Assembly (NCBI GenBank): GCA_022925895.1
Contig: JAKSYS010000388.1
Coordinates: 1-58,202 of the forward strand
Direction: 5' to 3'
Origin: Fragilaria crotonensis
Taxonomy: Eukaryota; Bacillariophyta; Fragilariophyceae; Fragilariales; Fragilariaceae
Length of the DNA stretch: 58,202 nt
The position numbers were made by a program, and so were the translations under genes. The notes under the pieces were generated by a model, which saw only the letters and a list, made by a program, of their open reading frames with translations, had not been told where the DNA came from and made no database searches. Below are positions 46,013 through 57,783 of this stretch, piece by piece. Each line of letters begins with the position of its first letter. Position 1 is the stretch's first letter.

Positions 46013-46681
46013 GGGGATGCCTAATGCGCTTAGAATTAATGCGCTTATAAAGCACTTGCACCAATCAAAATCTTCCAAATTTCGGGTGGGGTTGCCCCTC
46101 CCCGAAAGAGTCATCGACCTTTTCTGAAAATATCAATAACGGTTTAATTCAGGTTTCAAGCTACGCCAATCTTGAGTTTATATATTTTAATTTACCTTAC
46201 TCGAGTGAATGAAGTTGTCATTGGTTCGTAGTAGGACGACAGTACGTTCACGTGTGCAAGAGGGGGCCGACGACGATGGGTGAGGGTTAAACAGACGGAT
46301 ACACATCCAATGCATCGGCGAGTCTCTTTTGCATGTGTTTTTTTTTTGCTTTCTCTTGGTAAAAAGTACAAGTACTCTGAGTGTTGCGAAGTGCGACGAA
46401 GACTTCTAAATTTGTTGATCTATTAAAGAAGTACTCCAGCCCTGTTTATACATACACTCAGTGGTGGTAGTTCAGATACGGCACATGTATGCATACACAG
46501 ACTTCGTGTATGACATACATGTTTGATCTCGTGGTCATAAGCGTTAAAAGTGACCTTCATACTTAGACAAGGGGTGAAACAGAATTATTGACTTCGAAAT
46601 TGCAATGATGACGTTTTGGAAGATTTTGATTGGTGCAAGTGCTTTATAAGCGCATTAATTCTAAGCGCATTAGGCACTCCC
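46013..46681. mobile_element. Mutator-type MITE with 67-bp inverted repeats
   Basis: 669 bp. The ends GGGGATGCCTAATGCGC and (inverted) GGGAGTGCCTAATGCGC continue as 67-bp terminal inverted repeats with 2 mismatches. The flanks are the 9-bp direct repeat TCTTCATCG (46004-46012 and 46682-46690). Long inverted repeats plus a 9-bp duplication fit Mutator-like elements. No transposase frame is present, so it is non-autonomous. It lies about 70 bp upstream of the L15 start codon. Confidence 0.85.
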
Positions 46682-46690
46682 TCTTCATCG

Positions 46691-47307
46691 TATTAGCAGG
46701 ACTCCAGTATTTGGATCCGCTATCCGTCTCACCACCGGATGGATGTTGGTGATACAGGCAGACTGAAAGGAATTCTGATGCACATGCAGATTTCTGATGC
46801 CTGATGGATCGGAATTTTGGCTTGTGCGAAATTTCTGATTCCGTTTTGATTCCCTCTTGACTCGTGACTCGTGACTACTAGCTACTGTCTAGTGTCTAGT
46901 ACCGAGTGGTATGCTTGCATGCTTGCGCAATTTGAAGTTACATCTCTTTGTGAACGAGTAGTACAACATGTACCGGTAGAGTCCTCGAGTACATCGACTT
47001 GGAATACTGTCAGAGTGCTACTACCAGTAGTACTACTGTATTACCTCGGAAATGCGACCGAGGTAGTACTTCTCTTATAGGATTCCACCGATCTTGCGGA
47101 TTAATTAGAACTGGTACTATGTTGCATAATTGGGGTACTTGATGACGTTTTTCGTGCGTTTGCGTGGGGCATATGAACTGCAAACAATAGTACCAGCATT
47201 TTGGGTTCTGCAACATCTGTTGCACCTACGGTATCTTTACGTGCTTCGTATATGGAACGAATGCAACTCCGCCACCTACTTGGGGGGAAAGCAGAGCAGC
47301 AGCTTCG
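46691..47307. other. Gene-free stretch
   Basis: No supported gene. GTAC/AGTACTACC words are dense at 46890-47070. Confidence 0.35.
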
Positions 47308-47784
47308 TTACCAGGAGCCTTGCCTTCCTCGGCCGGCCAGTCTTTGCCGCTCCTCCTCCTCCTGTCGACGCATCTCAGCAGCTTTGTCTTGGGCCTGAGC
47401 CTTGTTATCTTCCTCTCTGCGACGCTGAACTGCAGTTATAGCAGCAGCCTCCTTTGCCTCCGGCTTGTGCACGTCGACGGGCTTCTGCTTTGCTTTCTTG
47501 TTCTTGCTGGCTGACCAATGCAGCAACTTCCGCCGATTTCTTTGCCTCAGCCTGACCGCGATGACGTGCTTCCGCTTTAGAAGCCTTGGCGGCATGTTTT
47601 CGTGTCGAAGACGCTGAGCCAACGCAGCCTCCTCCGCCACCATTTTTGCCTCGGCTTGCTGATGTCTTTCAGGAGCAGGACTCTGCTGCCTGCATTTGTG
47701 TCCTGTCCGCGACGTCGTTCCTCCGAGGGACACTTCGCTTGACACAAAGTTGTCTTGGCAGAATGGGACTCTCCTCAATCCCAA
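47308..47784 (-). pseudogene. Ala/Glu/Lys/Arg-rich coiled-coil protein fragment
   Basis: A 158-codon frame on the minus strand ends in a strongly charged helix (RRREEDNKAQAQDKAAEMRR). Between about 47600 and 47455 a different frame carries the same bias (AAKASKAEARHRGQAEAKKS), so two opposite one-base shifts probably interrupt one long coiled coil. No ATG start is evident. No specific family can be named. Confidence 0.4.
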
Positions 47785-48457
47785 TCTTAGACTAGTCTCT
47801 AGGTCAACTTATATGACTACCGGTAGTCTCTAGTTCATCTGTTGTTCGTTGTTCATGCGGTTCATTGTACTCGTGCTTTTTTTACTGTTCACACTTTTTA
47901 GTGTTAATTGGTACTGTACCTGGTACTTTAGCACGGTGATAGCACGGTGTTCTTTCCTACTTGGTGAATTTACCGAACCCTACACGGTTGCTTTATTTGT
48001 TTCATGAATTTGAGGTACATCCGTATCCGTAGTACCTCGTACGGTCAAATGAAGGAAAGCTGGCGTACTTGTACGGGAGAACTTGTACTACGTACAACCT
48101 GGTTAGTTTTGTACGATGCGGTTAACGAAGCACATGCACCGTACTGCATTCCGCTGTAGCCGTATACTCCGAGTAGCAGACATGGTTTCTGTTTCTTCGA
48201 GTTCATCAGAACATCATCAACAAGAGCTACAAGTAGAGCTGCGTTTCAAAAGCGATCATTTCGAAGGTGACTGAACTCAAACGTAACTAACCTCGTGTCA
48301 CAACTCCATCCAAGCGGTTCAGAGAATCCATTAGGGAGACTCAAGCCTCTGTTGTTGTGCTGTAGTCATCCAAATTACCGAGAATTGAGAACGACTCTCG
48401 TTGTTTTTGAAATAGAAGAGACGAGTCACGATACGGACACGTTTGAATGACAGAGTG
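47785..48457. other. Gene-free stretch upstream of the OTU gene
   Basis: GTAC-rich (47910-48130), with CTGTACCTGGTAC at 47930. The last 200 bp may be promoter or 5' UTR of the OTU gene. Confidence 0.35.
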
Positions 48458-50045
48458 ATGCGAGTTATTTTGACAACGGCGTATTGCAATCAAAAGAGAT
48501 CAGAGTCTGCAGTGGATCTTGTTGACGATTTTGGTGTACAGGAGGAACTACTAGGAGAAGAAGAGAACGACTTGTCGACTGCGAACGACGCGAAATCGGA
48601 GTCACAACCTAATCACTGTTTTGTTGGCTGTGCAACGTCATCGTCAGACACTCTGCCTGAGGAGTTGGAGCATAGTAGCAACGATCTCGAACGTAAATTG
48701 CCGGCCACCAGAAGGGAGGAACCTTCATTGAAACGAAAGTTGCCTTCACTCGAGTCACAAGGGAGTCTGAAGAAATCCGCAGCAGACAGCAACGACGATT
48801 CTAAAAAGCCGGCTGCCAAAATGACTGCAGGGCGCTACGCTTCCGACGAGAGAGATCCCCGCCATGTCATGAAGAAGACGAGAACACCGTTTCCTTGGTT
48901 GACTATAATGATGTGCATGATCATTCTCGACCCACGACAAAGGCAGTCACTCTACGAAACTTTTCCAAGGCGTTAAAAGAGCGCGGACTCGAGATTCGTG
49001 AACAAGAAGGTGACGGCAACTGCCTCTTTCGAGCCGTATCACTACAAGTGTATGGTGATCCCAGTATGCATATGGACGTTCGCCACCAGTGTCTAGATCA
49101 CATGGCGAAGGATGAGGAACATTTTTCTCAATTCGTAGAAGACGAAGATTTCAGTAAGTATTTGAAGCGAAAGCGCACGGCAGGTGTACATGGGAACAAT
49201 CCGGAGATTCAAGCTATTTCGGAGCTTTTCAATCGACCAGTCGAGGTCTTCACACCCGATAATGGCGCAACGCCTCTGAATATTTTTCAATCGGAGTACA
49301 AGACCTCTGATGTACCGATTCGTTTGAGCTATCAGGACAAACACTACGATGCGGTGGTTGATCCCCTTCTACCCACAGCTGGTCTAGGTCTTGGGTTGCC
49401 AGGCTTGCAACCTGGGTTGGCAGACAAGATGCAGATGGAAAAAGCGGTTCGTGAATCTGATCAAATGGCCGACCAAGCTAACTTCAAAAGGGTGCTCCAG
49501 GAGTCGCACAACGATGAGTTACAACGTGCTATTAAGGAGAGTGCGCTGTCTGTCGATCGCATGTATAATGATAAAGCATTGGCCCTGTCGGATATGGAGG
49601 CTACCGACTTTGATCTGGAACAAGCAGTAAGTCCCTTTGAAAGAAGGTACTGTCTTGTTTCGCTAGTTCCTTCTCACAGTGGTAACTCGCCTTTTAGGTT
49701 TTGGAGAGTTCATTGGCGGCCTTTCATCAGCAGGAGGCTGGGCATAAGTTGGGAGCAGCGGCGCGGTCGGTCCGTGAGCCTGAAAGTTCGTCGATATTCG
49801 TCTCACACACACCCCCAGTTGCTGCGGCGTCGCCTTTTGCCGTGGCGCCTGCTGCTGCTGCTGCAAGTGTTCCTCAAGAAGAAGTTTCGGGGTTGCCGTC
49901 ATCTACCAGCACGGATGAGTATCCGCCGACTGTGCAAGAATTAGTGATGAACGGGTTTGAGCTGTCCAAGGTGATTCGTGCTTACGAGCTAATTGGTGAC
50001 AACTTCGATGATTTGTTGCTGTTCTTGATGAACACGAATACTTGA
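48458..50045 (+). CDS. OTU-family deubiquitinase, OTUD5-like
   Basis: A cysteine protease predicted to remove ubiquitin. Coding starts at or before ATG 48458 with a polar, acidic N-terminal region; near 48870 the frame moves by one base, and from 48895 one frame contains the OTU domain. The catalytic box is EGDGNCLFRAVS (Asp and Cys codons at 49012-49023) and the catalytic His is in KHYDAVVDP (49342). QVYGDPSMHMDVRHQCLDHM and GLGLGLPGLQPG follow the OTUD5 pattern. A 71-nt intron lies at 49627-49697. The C-terminus has Ala/Pro linker sequence and a UBA-like end (TVQELVMNGFELSKVIRAYE) that could bind ubiquitin. It converges on the next gene with 53 bp between stops. The one frame shift could be an error or a missed intron. 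Confidence 0.82.
49627..49697 (+). other. Intron in the OTU gene
   Basis: 71 nt, GTAAGTCCCT to CGCCTTTTAG. It joins LEQA to VLESSLAAFHQQ in phase 0. Confidence 0.85.
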
Positions 50046-50098
50046 AGTTGGGTTTTTACATAAAATAGAGATGTGTGCACATACTAGTTTACAAAGCT

Positions 50099-51352
50099 TT
50101 ACCAATAGTCACTGAGAAAGGATTCGTCACTAACTGAAGTGGGGCAAAAGGGCGCGTCGTCTGACGTCGGCTCTTCCTTGCAACATTCAGAGACAGGCAG
50201 GATGCGCTTACGTGGTTTGAAGCTGCTTGCATCTACCATCGAAGTGTCTTCTGGAACTGGAATGGGCATCAAGCAAGGCGAGGGTAGAGGCTGGCGGATT
50301 CGTCGTCGACTGCGGCGTGCCGCCTTCTTTTGTTCCCAATCCTTCTCCAATTGCGAGCAAGGCGACACAGGGGGTTTCGTAAACACGTCTAGGTGTCGGG
50401 GAGAAGCCATCAATTTGCTTGACAGCGAGTCTACTGGAGCAAACTTCGGAGTGGAAGCGTGGTCACGTGGCTCGTCGATCAAAGGCGGATTATCATAGTT
50501 GACGCCAGTGCGATCGACAATAACTGAATCCATCGGCGGTTCGACGGTTTTTGAGCGACGCGTGGCGGTGTCCACAGTGGAGGCAGAGGTCGTAGTCGAT
50601 CTGGCAGGTGGCAAGTTGGTCCTTTGAGTCGCGATCATGGCCTCATTCTTGATAATCTTCACTGTTGACAACTTCTTCGCTACAGTATGAACAGTCCAGC
50701 CATAGATACCTAGAAGCACGACTACTGCCAGAGCCAACCCAGAGAGCATGATGTCGACATCCCGGGCTTCTCGTTCTGCAAGAGTCTCGAGGAGTCGAAG
50801 TACTTGAGCGTGAGTATCGACAGGCGGTTGACACGCCTGCAAGGTGTCGTCTCCATCAATGATGGGAGGAAGCTCTTCTACTTCTTCCTGATCCGCGACG
50901 AGATGATCCTTGCCGGATGTCACGTCAAAGGCAACATGCAGCTCAGTTGAGGGCTGCTTTGTGTTGATCATAATACCAGAATTCTCTTGGAATGAAGGCA
51001 TCGACTGTAGGGAAAAGAAGAAAGTGGCCGGGGACGAAGTCACTTCAAATCGTTCGTCATTATCCACGAGACGAGCGAAGCAGTTTGACAAGCTCATTAG
51101 GTACCCTTGACCTTGCTTGAGACCTTCAAGCAGAAGTACGTTATCAATACCACAAGGATTGAATCCTTGTTGACGAACACGTATAATTGCTTCGTTCGAC
51201 TCGTGAATCTCAGGCAAAACTGTCAAGTCGCACCATAGAGGAAAGGACGAGTCTGGCGGCGCGCCATCGCTACAGACCGATCGAAGAATCAAGATCGAAG
51301 GGCAGTCGTCGACCGACGCCATGCTCGTAGACTTTCGCACGATCGACGACAT
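50099..51352 (-). CDS. Single-pass membrane protein of unknown function
   Basis: 417 residues from the ATG at 51352; the frame is open further upstream without an ATG, and that upstream part (LAISVLFSLFISVNSQ) looks like a signal peptide, so a first exon may be missing. One membrane segment at about residues 202-222 (IMLSGLALAVVVLLGIYGW). The N-terminal part has several Cys and would be extracytoplasmic if the signal peptide is used. The C-terminal part is basic and Pro/Ser-rich (KKAARRSRRRIRQPLPSP), likely cytoplasmic and disordered. No family recognised. The frame is intact. The LTR of the third copia starts about 150 bp upstream of this ATG. Confidence 0.65.
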   Translation of the reverse strand: MSSIVRKSTSMASVDDCPSILILRSVCSDGAPPDSSFPLWCDLTVLPEIHESNEAIIRVRQQGFNPCGIDNVLLLEGLKQGQGYLMSLSNCFARLVDNDERFEVTSSPATFFFSLQSMPSFQENSGIMINTKQPSTELHVAFDVTSGKDHLVADQEEVEELPPIIDGDDTLQACQPPVDTHAQVLRLLETLAEREARDVDIMLSGLALAVVVLLGIYGWTVHTVAKKLSTVKIIKNEAMIATQRTNLPPARSTTTSASTVDTATRRSKTVEPPMDSVIVDRTGVNYDNPPLIDEPRDHASTPKFAPVDSLSSKLMASPRHLDVFTKPPVSPCSQLEKDWEQKKAARRSRRRIRQPLPSPCLMPIPVPEDTSMVDASSFKPRKRILPVSECCKEEPTSDDAPFCPTSVSDESFLSDYW

Positions 51353-51500
51353 GAAGTAGGGTGCACAGTGTTGGCTATTGACAGAGATGAAAAGACTGAA
51401 AAGAACCGAAATAGCCAACGTTTCGCACGTAAGTGGGCTAGTGCTGTTGATGTGTGGTTTGTCGGCATGCAGTTTTGACTTGAATTGGGCAATGGCATCA

Positions 51501-51733
51501 TGAACAAGTACTGTGGTGCGCTAGTGGGCTAGCTACGGTTGCTGTATGTCACAGTAGCTGACTAGCCGTTTGTATGTGAGTCAGCGTAGAGACGTGTTAG
51601 CGATGGATACGATCGTTCCGAAATGCACGGAGCGTATCTTATAATTTTTACGATTTACCTTGTGTTTACCTATCTTCTCTTTTATCTTCTTTTGTAAGTG
51701 TTGCACCACGGACCTCATGACGGTATTTACACG
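51501..51733 (+). repeat. 5' LTR of the third copia
   Basis: Directly repeated at 57784-58013. Just after it is GGTTTATCAGACC, similar to the common copia primer site that pairs with a methionine tRNA. Confidence 0.85.
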
Positions 51734-52111
51734 GTTTATCAGACCCATATGCGCAGCGTGAGCGAAATTATATTAGAACAGATTGTGTGTGCGAAGGAGA
51801 GGTCCGAGAGTGAAATGTGCTTTATGATTTATTATCCCTTTTACGTCGCGCATGCGAACACCGAGTGTGATTGTGCCATGCGTGCGAATACCGGATAAAA
51901 ATTGATGACGATCAATCACAGACGCCGGTGCCCATGTGCATATGTTGAACGATGAGGGCATCCTCCGACAACAATAGCGAATCAGCGTGAGCGAATGGAA
52001 GTCACTAGCGAGCTGATCACTCGCGACGGACTTTGATCTGTGATGTCTGTGCACAGATTCGTCGTTGGTGAGGGTATCCTCTAACGATATGCGTTTGTGA
52101 TATAGTTTACT

Positions 52112-53556
52112 ATGGAAAATCTTGATGGAGTTAACTTCGTCTTGCAGACAATTGGCTTTGATCTGGAAGCCGAACGTGTGGCGATTATGGAGGCAGGCCT
52201 TAACCAGTTTGAAGATTTCCGCTACCTTACGGAAAAGGATATCACCGACATGGCGTCCGAGTTCGGCAAGCGCACCCAAGCTCAGGGACGAATCGTCTTT
52301 GGACTCGGGCGTACTAAAAAGCTCACCGGCATCATGCACTGGGTTCAGGATTGTTATCGAGCTGGCGACACCCCTTCCCACGAGGATTTTGACATAGCCA
52401 TATTGTTTGAGGCGCTGAGCCGGGCTCAGATCAGGGAGTCCGATATCGATCTGGTGGCTACAAACGCCAAAGCAGCAGATCCTGGTAAGTTCAAGGATGA
52501 GAGGAAATGGCCAGAGTGGGAAAAGTCTTTTGTCAATTACTTGTCGGTCATCCCAGGAGTCAACGGTGTACCATTGTCATATATCGTGCGTCAGAATGAG
52601 TTCCCTGCGGAAGATGAGATGTATTCTTCGTTTAACGAGCGGATGATACACCGCGCGCCGCTGGACGGGCAATATTATCTTGCTGACTCGAGGCGTGTAC
52701 ACCAGCTTCTCCACGGGTTCTTGCAAGGTGAAAACACCGAGAGTTGGATTAGGGGAATTGCGAAATACCAAGATGGACGGCGTGACATGATTGCATTGCG
52801 GCGTCACTACGCTGGTGAAGGCAATTCGACACGTCGCATCGCAGATGCGAAGAAAATTCAGACAACTCTTCACTACAAGTCAGAGCGAGCGTTACCATTC
52901 AACAAATTTCTCGATTCCTTGCAGAGAATGTTTACTATATTTGAGGAGGAGAATGAGCCATTGACCGAGCGTGCCAAAGTTGACGAACTCCTGACTAAAG
53001 TTCAGAACTCGGGGCTGACGGCAGCAATTGCCCAGCTAAGGTATCAACTAAACACCACTGGCGTCACATTCACAGTTGCTGCTAACCATCTTAATTCTGA
53101 AGTCTCACAGACCCCAGACTATCAATTGTCGAGAAAAATTAATGCCGTGAATACGAGCACTGGTGGAATGGCCGTGGATTTGGACGTGGCAGAGGCGGCC
53201 GTGGTGGTCGCAGCGGTGGTACTGGCCGTGGTGGTCGAGGTGGCCGTACCGGCAAGAGTGAAAATTACAAGACAGCATACTACTCCAAGGAGGAGTGGGA
53301 GAAATTGTCGTACGAAGAACGTGACAAGATTCGAAAGGAACGTGATCGAAAAGGAGAGCAAGGAGGGACTAAGCGTAGCATCGCTGAGATGTCCACGAAG
53401 CAACTAACGACTGCAATTATCAGCTCAATCAAAGCGGCGACAGCGGATGCGGAGAAGACGACCTCGGAAAACGATACAAGCACACCGAAGAAATCCGATC
53501 AAGCTGGTAATGCTTTTGGTGGAAAGGAGAGCGTCAAAAGGGTCAAATCGGGCTGA
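52112..53556 (+). pseudogene. gag: Gag of the third copia, RGG-rich
   Basis: Starts at ATG 52112 (MENLDGVNFVLQTIGF). The core is helical (KFKDERKWPEWEKSFVNYL, RRHYAGEGNSTRRIADAKK) as in copia Gag. Near 53165 one base seems lost; the next frame holds a run of RGG/GRGG units and then a charged region (EEWEKLSYEERDKIRKERD), ending at TGA 53554-53556. There is no CCHC knuckle. The RGG box probably provides RNA binding instead. Confidence 0.82.
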
Positions 53557-53562
53557 CTCGAG

Positions 53563-56500
53563 GTGGCAGCGTATCAGTCGTCGGCGAGGCGCGAGCTGCC
53601 ACCAACTAGCGATCGAAACATATCCTCCTTGCGAAATACAACCACTCACTTTGCCCGCTGCGAACTCGACTCACATGCCGACACGTGCGCACTGGGCAGA
53701 AATTTTATTCCATTATCTTTTACAGGTCGGGTGTGTGACGTGACCCCGTATAATGCAGATATTTACGCACCAGAACGGAATGTGCCAATCATCAGCGGAG
53801 CGACAGCATGGACGTCACATGAAAGTGGACAGACGTACATTCTGGTAGTGAATGAGGGACTTTGGTTCGGTGACAAACTTCAAAATACCTTGCTCAATCC
53901 TAACCAATTGCGATACTCAGGTGTGAATGTCGCAGACAATCCTTTCAACACCGCAGAACCCATCTCGATCACACACGAGGATCTCACCATTCCATTATCT
54001 ATCAGCGGTACAATAATTTTCCTTGAAACTGCGACTCCGACACAATCGGAGTTGGACCATTGCCCTCACATTCACCTAACATGTGATTCAGACTGGAATC
54101 CACAGACCGTTCGGCTGGCGTCGACCCACTCTGTGGAGGCGGAAGTGATAGCCGATGTTGAACCAGGGTTAGCGCAGATATCATCAGTGTACTGCTCGCA
54201 GGCGTTGGCGGAAATGATGAATCAACAACGATACCTCGGATCAACGCAAGTTGATATCCCAGCAGCGCGCACGTTTATCTCTTCCAATCGACATCCCCAA
54301 GTGACGAGCGAGAATCTGAGTGAAAGGTGGAACATCGGGCTCCAGCAAGCAAAACAAACAATGCAGGTTACCACCCAAAAGGGAGTCCGATCGGCGATCA
54401 TGCCCCTCAGCCGGAGATATCGTACCGACTTGATGTACCAACAACGCAAACTGAGAAATCAGAAATTTTATACTGACACACTGTTCGGGAAATATAAATC
54501 TCTCACTAACAACACTTGCATACAGATATTCGCAAACGAATCCCAATTTGTGAAAGCGTATCCTATGGAAACGAAAGCGATGGCAGGGTCAGCGTTACGA
54601 CAGTTCGTGCGGGATTACGGCGTGCCCGAAAGGTTGACATCTGACGGCGCTGCGGAACAAACAGGGCCCAAGACTGAGTTCATGAAAATCGTACGTAAGT
54701 ATGACATCGATCATCATCTCAGTGAGCCTTATAGACCAAATCAGAATAGAGCGGAGTCGGTCATCCGGGAGGTGAAGCGAAGGTGGTTCAAGCATATGGT
54801 CAAGCGCAGAGTCCCAAAGCGACTGTGGGATTATGGTATTGTATGGGTGTGTGAAACGATGTCATTGACTGCGAACTCGACTTTTTCGTTAGCGGGGAGA
54901 ACGCCGATGGAGCAAGTGACCGGGAGACACCCGATATATCGGAGTATCTTGATTTTGGTTTTTACGATTGGGTTTGGTACAAAGATAATGCTGGAGTCGG
55001 GGAAAACAGCTTCGGTCGGTGGCTCGGTGTGTCTCACCGGGTTGGTAATCTAATGTCGTATTGGATTTTGACTAACACTGGCCGAATTGTTTCGAGAACG
55101 ACTGTACAACGCGTGACCAACTTGGAACAAGGCACGGATGAAGTGAGACAGCGAATGAAGGAATTTGATGCGAACATACGTGAGTTACTGAAGGATCAGA
55201 ATCACGTCTTACAAGGCGATGGCGAGCGACAACTCCAAGATTGGGAAGAATACACCGATGACGTCGATCAGGCATTCCTCGATGATTTTGACAGTGCGGT
55301 GTCGGATGAAACAATCACAGAAGCCGATCAGGATTTTACCCCTGACATTTTTGACGACATGTATCTCAATAAAGAGATTGCGCTACCGCGAGGAGTTGGC
55401 GATGGTGAGGATGTTCATTATGGTAAAGTGACTAAACGATTGCGAGATGCAGAAGGGAGACCGATTGGAACGGCGAACGAGCATCCGTTGTTAGACACCA
55501 GGGAGTATGAAGTAGAGTTTATGGATGGGCACACTGAGGCGATTGCTGCGAATTTAATTGCTCAACACTTGTACTCACAGATTGACGACGAAGGAAACAG
55601 ACACATGCTTTTAGATGATATAATTGACCACAGAAAAGGCGTCCAAGCGATTGACAAAGAGGATGCGTTTGTGACCATGAGTAATGGCGTAAAGCGACGC
55701 AAGCAAACGACTCAGGGTTGGCAGTTATTATGTCAGTGGAAAGACGGCAGCACGAATTGGGTGAAGTTAAAAGATATGAAACAATCATACCCCGTGCAGG
55801 TCGCCGAGTACGCCATCGCAAATCGCATCGACGATGAGCCCGCGTTTGCATGGTGGGTCTCGCACGTGATAAAGAAGAGGTTGCGAGTGATCGCAAAGTT
55901 GAAATCTAAGTATTGGCAGCGCACTCATAAGTTTGGAATCAGGATACCAAAGACTGTCGAACAAGCCCTAGCGTTTGACAGAGAGAACGGCGACACGAAA
56001 TGGTGGGATGCGATATGTAAAGAAATGAAAAACGTGAGACCGGCGTGTGAAAAATGGGAACGGAAGGAAAGCGAACTACCACCTGGATTCCAGAAGATCA
56101 AATGTCATTTTATATTCGATATCAAGATGGCTGAAAACTTCAGACGTAAAGCGAGGCTCGTAGCGAATGGAAATGAAACAGATGCTCCTGCAACATTAAC
56201 GTATTCCTCGGTGGTGTCGAGGGACTCAGTGAGGATCGCATTGCTTATTGCAGCGTTGAATGAGCTTGAAGTGCTTGCATGTGACATACAAAATGCTTAT
56301 CTAACCGCTGATTGCAGGGAAAAGATTTACTTTATCGCAGGACCAGAGTTTGGATCAGAACAGGGGTCAATTATGATTATCCGAAAGGCTCTCTACGGAC
56401 TGAAGTCAAGTGGCGCAGCTTTTCGAGCGCACTTAGCGGAAACCCTGTATGATATCGGGTACAAGCCAACACGCGCTGATCCTGATGTGTGGATTCGACC

Positions 56501-57623
56501 GGCAACCAAAGTGAGCGGGTTTGAATATTACGAGATGGTCTTAGTATATGTCGACGACATCTTGTGCATATCGGCGGACCCGAAAGCAACTATGCACGGG
56601 ATACAAGGGACATTCAAGTTGAAGGATGATAAAATAGAGAAACCCGAGACGTATCTTGGGGCGCAGTTAAAAGAAATGAACATTGGAGGACGAATGTGTT
56701 GGACGATGAATTGCGAACAATATGTGAAGTCAGCGATTGCGAACGTTGAGGCCAAACTAAATGAATCAGGACAGCGATTACCATCTAAGTGTCTAACCCC
56801 ATTGCAATCAAACTACAGGCCGGAGCTTGACACGTCAGCAGAGCTGAAGATCGACGGCGTCAGATATTACCAAGAGTTGATTGGAGTGTTGCGTTGGGCA
56901 ATAGAGTTGGGGCGAATTGACATGGCAACTGAGGTATCAATGTTGTCCACTCACCTTGCGTTGCCTCGCGAAGGACATCTTCAACAGGTTTATCACATAT
57001 TTGGATACCTGAAGGCAAGGCCGAAACGGACGATTGCGTTTGATCCTTCGCACCCAGATATTGACGAATCCAGGTTTGTCCAGTGTGATTGGCATGATTT
57101 TTACCGAGGAGCAGCAGAATTAATTCCAGGGGACATGCCCGAAGCCAGAGGTAACGTTGTATCTACTCACTGTTTTGTCGATGCCGATCATGCAGGAAAT
57201 AAGGTGACGAGACGATCGCAATCGGGCATCCTATTGTTTGTGAACCGAGCGGTAATACTATGGTACAGTAAGCGGCAGAATACTGTCGAAACATCAACGT
57301 TTGGCAGTGAATTCGTGGCTATGAGAATCGCAGTGGAGCTGATCGAGGCGTTGAGGTACAAGTTAAGAATGTTTGGAGTTCCTATTGAAGGCCCTACGAA
57401 TGTTTTTTGTGACAATGAAGCGGTGACGAAGAATTCGATATATCCGGAATCAACGTTGGCGAAGAAACACAACGCAATCGCGTATCATCGTACGCGAGAA
57501 GCTGTTGCAGCCGGGACTATACGAGTGACTAAGGAAGATGGAAAGACCAATCTGGCGGATTTATTGACCAAACCTTTACCCCAAGTTACAAGAGATACAC
57601 TGTGCGACAAGTTTATGTATTGA
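53563..57623 (+). pseudogene. pol: Pol of the third copia (PR-IN-chromo-like-RT-RH)
   Basis: Frame 53563-55053: protease with CELDSHADTCALG (53659), a DSH variant of the usual DSG, then integrase with RLTSDGAAEQTG and NQNRAESVIREVK (second D and the E); at the first D position FANESQF has Asn, though alignment is uncertain. A shift near 54940 leads to frame 55029-57623 (864 codons): a chromodomain-like segment at 55719-55815 (WQLLCQWKDG...NWVKLKDM), reverse transcriptase (CDIQNAYLTA, LVYVDDILCI near 56543) and RNase H (CFVDADHAG, DNEAVTKNS). Frame 1 is the same as the end of Gag, separated only by one TGA. Confidence 0.87.
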
Positions 57624-57783
57624 TGATGAGCGGTGGAACAAAACAGCCAAGGTTCATCGATGATTGTATGTTACATTCACGGTTACCTCCTGGGCATGCG
57701 GAAAGCATGTGGCTTTGAATCCAGGTCGATGTTTAGTGATGCGATCATACGCTCGTTGGGACCTCGTATATGCTCGAGGGGAC

